Source: DASVVT01 sp036386415
GTDB taxonomy: Bacteria > Acidobacteriota > Blastocatellia > Pyrinomonadales > Pyrinomonadaceae
Reading direction: 5' to 3'
Assembly: GCA_036386415.1 (NCBI GenBank)
Contig: DASVVT010000094.1
Coordinates: 50,388-114,387, forward strand
Length of the DNA: 64,000 nucleotides
The notes under the pieces were generated by a model. That model was not told where the DNA came from, did not search any database, and was given only the letters and a program-made list of their open reading frames with translations. Shown here one piece after another: positions 62,368 through 64,000 of this stretch. The translations under genes were made by a program, and so were the position numbers. Each line of letters begins with the position of its first letter. Within the stretch, counting starts at the first letter, position 1.

Positions 62368-63693
62368 TTAAACTGTAGGCTTACTTTCCGAAGTTCTCAC
62401 CCGCAAACTCTTTAATGCGTTATTCACAGCAGCATCTTTTCCAAATTCTTTGACCAGATCATCCTCGAGCCAGACAATGGCAGATTGCTTATCTTTTAGT
62501 CTTTTCCAGGCATCTTCCCATATAGAGTCTATGTGGCTTTGCCTCTCCCAGCATCTTAGTGCCAGAAACCATATCAACAAAAACCAGGCAAATTCAACAT
62601 AAAGCTGGAAAGCGACGGCTTTGAAGTGAAATTGCCAATTTTTAGAGGGTAAACCCGTATAGTAATCATATGCCACACCTAGCGAGAAAATGATCGCCGG
62701 TAATATACATATGATCTTCGGGGATATTGCCAGTACCCAATTCCGCTGTTCATCTTTCATATGGGGTACGGTGAAGACTTGCCGCATAGCGAGCGCATAG
62801 TAGAGAGGGGGTAGCTTATTATGATATACAGCCTCCCTGAATGATGCTTTTAAGTTCTTGATCTCTCTTGAAAGACTGTATCTTAATAGCAATAGTACGA
62901 TGATAAGCCCAATGCCGCCGATTATTCCCAGATCATTTACGTCGAAGGCGATGCCGAAAAAAGGGACTCTTACTAAGCGAACATTTTCAACGTAAGCTCT
63001 GACCCCATACTGTTGGAGTCGTAATCGTAAGTTATCGGCTGGCGTTGGGTATTTATCATAGGTCTTCACTATCTCACTCGGATACGCATCTTCCAGCAAC
63101 ATGCGGTTCAGGCGGATCAACTTCCTACTATCAGGAGGATGCTCGTCAATAAACTGCTTTAGTAATTGCTCGGTCTTATCCATTAAGCGCACCTGCTCAA
63201 ATCGCTTCTGATCGTACAGAGTCGCATCTCTGAGCAATCTATTAAGGTCATCAGCCAACGCCTCTGGAAGCTCTTCAGAGAGCTTCTTAGTTTTAATACC
63301 ATCTACCATTAACTGCTGAGTGGAAGATGTCAGATGACTATATACATATAGGGAGAGCGGGTCTTTTTGATCTACAAGCTTACCAGCTAGCCCCAGCGGT
63401 TCTATAAAATCATCTTTATCAAACTGCGGACTACCTAGTCGGCGTTGGGGATGTTCATCAGTATTAAGGGCACGGTAGACGGATGGATCGTCAGGATCGT
63501 ATGCTCTTCTAACGCGATCAATCGGCCATGTCCAAACAAGTGAGTTATACCACCCAATAGCAACCAAAACGCTTGCAACGACAAGGATTATTGTCACCGT
63601 TCTCGTTCGTTTAGCCGCATCGCTTGTTGCCTCAACATACTCTTTGATGTCGAACGAAGGGCTAATGGCATGGTTTTCTGTTGAGTTAGACAT
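62368..63693 (-). CDS. Membrane protein of unknown function
   Basis: From ATG 63693 (AGAGAGG nine bases upstream) there are 441 residues; the frame extends to 63783. There is an N-terminal membrane helix (TVTIILVVASVLVAIGWYNS), a long soluble part, and two further membrane regions (GIIGGIGLIIVLLLLRYSLS; about residues 330-400). The C-terminal part is charged (IWEDAWKRLKDKQSAIVWLE). I do not recognise a family. The A/T-rich composition is unlike the core genes, which suits recent arrival. Confidence 0.6.
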   Translation of the reverse strand: MSNSTENHAISPSFDIKEYVEATSDAAKRTRTVTIILVVASVLVAIGWYNSLVWTWPIDRVRRAYDPDDPSVYRALNTDEHPQRRLGSPQFDKDDFIEPLGLAGKLVDQKDPLSLYVYSHLTSSTQQLMVDGIKTKKLSEELPEALADDLNRLLRDATLYDQKRFEQVRLMDKTEQLLKQFIDEHPPDSRKLIRLNRMLLEDAYPSEIVKTYDKYPTPADNLRLRLQQYGVRAYVENVRLVRVPFFGIAFDVNDLGIIGGIGLIIVLLLLRYSLSREIKNLKASFREAVYHNKLPPLYYALAMRQVFTVPHMKDEQRNWVLAISPKIICILPAIIFSLGVAYDYYTGLPSKNWQFHFKAVAFQLYVEFAWFLLIWFLALRCWERQSHIDSIWEDAWKRLKDKQSAIVWLEDDLVKEFGKDAAVNNALKSLRVRTSESKPTV

Positions 63694-63831
63694 GAGTTTG
63701 TATCCTCTCTTAGGTGAAGAACTGGTAATGTAAGAGCATGAAGTAAACGCATACTGATTATCCCTGCTCAATCCAGATAACACTCTAAATTAGCGTATTA
63801 TCAGCCCATTGGCTGTATGGTTACGTTTTAT

Positions 63832-64000
63832 GACGCCAGAGTCCTGACGCAGACGGCTCGAAGGAAGTGCTTGAGAGACTCGTGGAAGTGCCGTCGTGCG
63901 CCAGCGCGAAAGGTGAATTGAGAAACTGACGAGGGTCAAAGGCGTGAGCCCCTTGTCAGCGTGTTCCCCTGGTGTCGGATTCAACGCGGGCACGATATGA
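63832..64000 (+). ncRNA. Structured RNA-like sequence, possibly the start of a group II intron
   Basis: Two long helices are visible: GACGGC/GCCGTC (63852 with about 63890) and CTGACGAGGG/CCCCTTGTCAG (about 63925-63960). The second helix encloses GGCGTGAGCC. GTGCG at 63896 would fit the conserved group II intron 5' end, GUGYG. The window ends before any maturase or domain V could be seen, so this is tentative. Confidence 0.25.

Larger units (their letters stand above)
62258..63780 (-). mobile_element. Cassette-like element with a membrane-protein gene
   Basis: A minus-strand gene of lower G+C is followed directly by an attC-like sequence (62258-62364). The far boundary is uncertain; GTTATCT-type bases near 63775 are the best candidate for the other core site. 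The layout resembles the cassettes at 33013 and 35869. No integrase is in view. Confidence 0.4.

Overview
This is a gene-dense bacterial chromosome segment of roughly 55-60 % G+C with no rRNA, tRNA, CRISPR array, transposase or integron integrase that I can recognise. The gene content (PrkA/YeaH/SpoVR stress cluster, tripartite RND efflux operon, many small zinc-ribbon proteins, secreted proteins of unknown family, DapF with a serine-type active site) and the many palindromic intergenic repeats are most consistent with an Acidobacteriota genome, perhaps Blastocatellia. That placement is inference, not a database result.

Layout. 1-6641: end of a D-Ala-D-Ala carboxypeptidase, dapF, a beta-propeller lipoprotein overlapping a glutamine amidotransferase, a 3D-domain protein, an asparaginase and an unknown protein. 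6817-14152: a class V aminotransferase, an 870-bp non-coding stretch with a 21-bp tandem repeat, a sigma-54 type promoter and a short terminated transcript, then a membrane protein, a zinc-ribbon/PH protein coupled to a two-receiver regulator, a lytic transglycosylase and a peptidoglycan-binding protein. 14373-18895: alaS, recX, truB. 19306-26400: prkA, alpha/beta hydrolase, yeaH-type gene and spoVR, the last split by a 405-residue intein. 26611-28691: very small genes (DnaJ-type zinc finger, zinc ribbon with membrane anchor, RNA polymerase omega) and a Crp/Fnr regulator. 29021-32807: a secreted protein and a histidine-rich membrane protein. 33013-36838: two gene-cassette-like insertions, one with a Ser/Thr kinase and one with a BrnT toxin and a fused antitoxin, separated by a truncated fibronectin-III gene. 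36952-47099: ppa, htrA-type protease, cysE, a copper-binding HMA protein, prmC, murA, HIT protein, AI-2E-type permease. 47328-53957: secreted and TPR proteins, phosphoesterase, lipid kinase and a YqjD/YqjE-like membrane cluster. 54317-62170: TetR regulator with an operator, then adaptor, pump and outer-membrane channel of an RND efflux system. 62258-64000: a third cassette-like gene and the start of a structured RNA-like sequence.

Two layers are not explained by ordinary genes. First, three low-G+C minus-strand genes are each followed by a sequence with the layout of an integron attC site. One of these is nearly canonical (35868-35976), with a second core site at the other end of its cassette. 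No integrase is visible, so they look like dispersed cassettes. Second, more than twenty long inverted repeats, several built of 7-bp quasi-tandem units, fill the gaps between co-directional genes almost exactly, stopping 1-10 nt from start codons and in two places supplying the stop codon.

Functional themes are cell-wall synthesis and remodelling (DapF, MurA, PBP4, lytic transglycosylase, 3D protein), stress signalling (PrkA/YeaH/SpoVR, Crp, two-receiver regulator, YqjD/E), translation and RNA modification (AlaRS, TruB, PrmC), and efflux.
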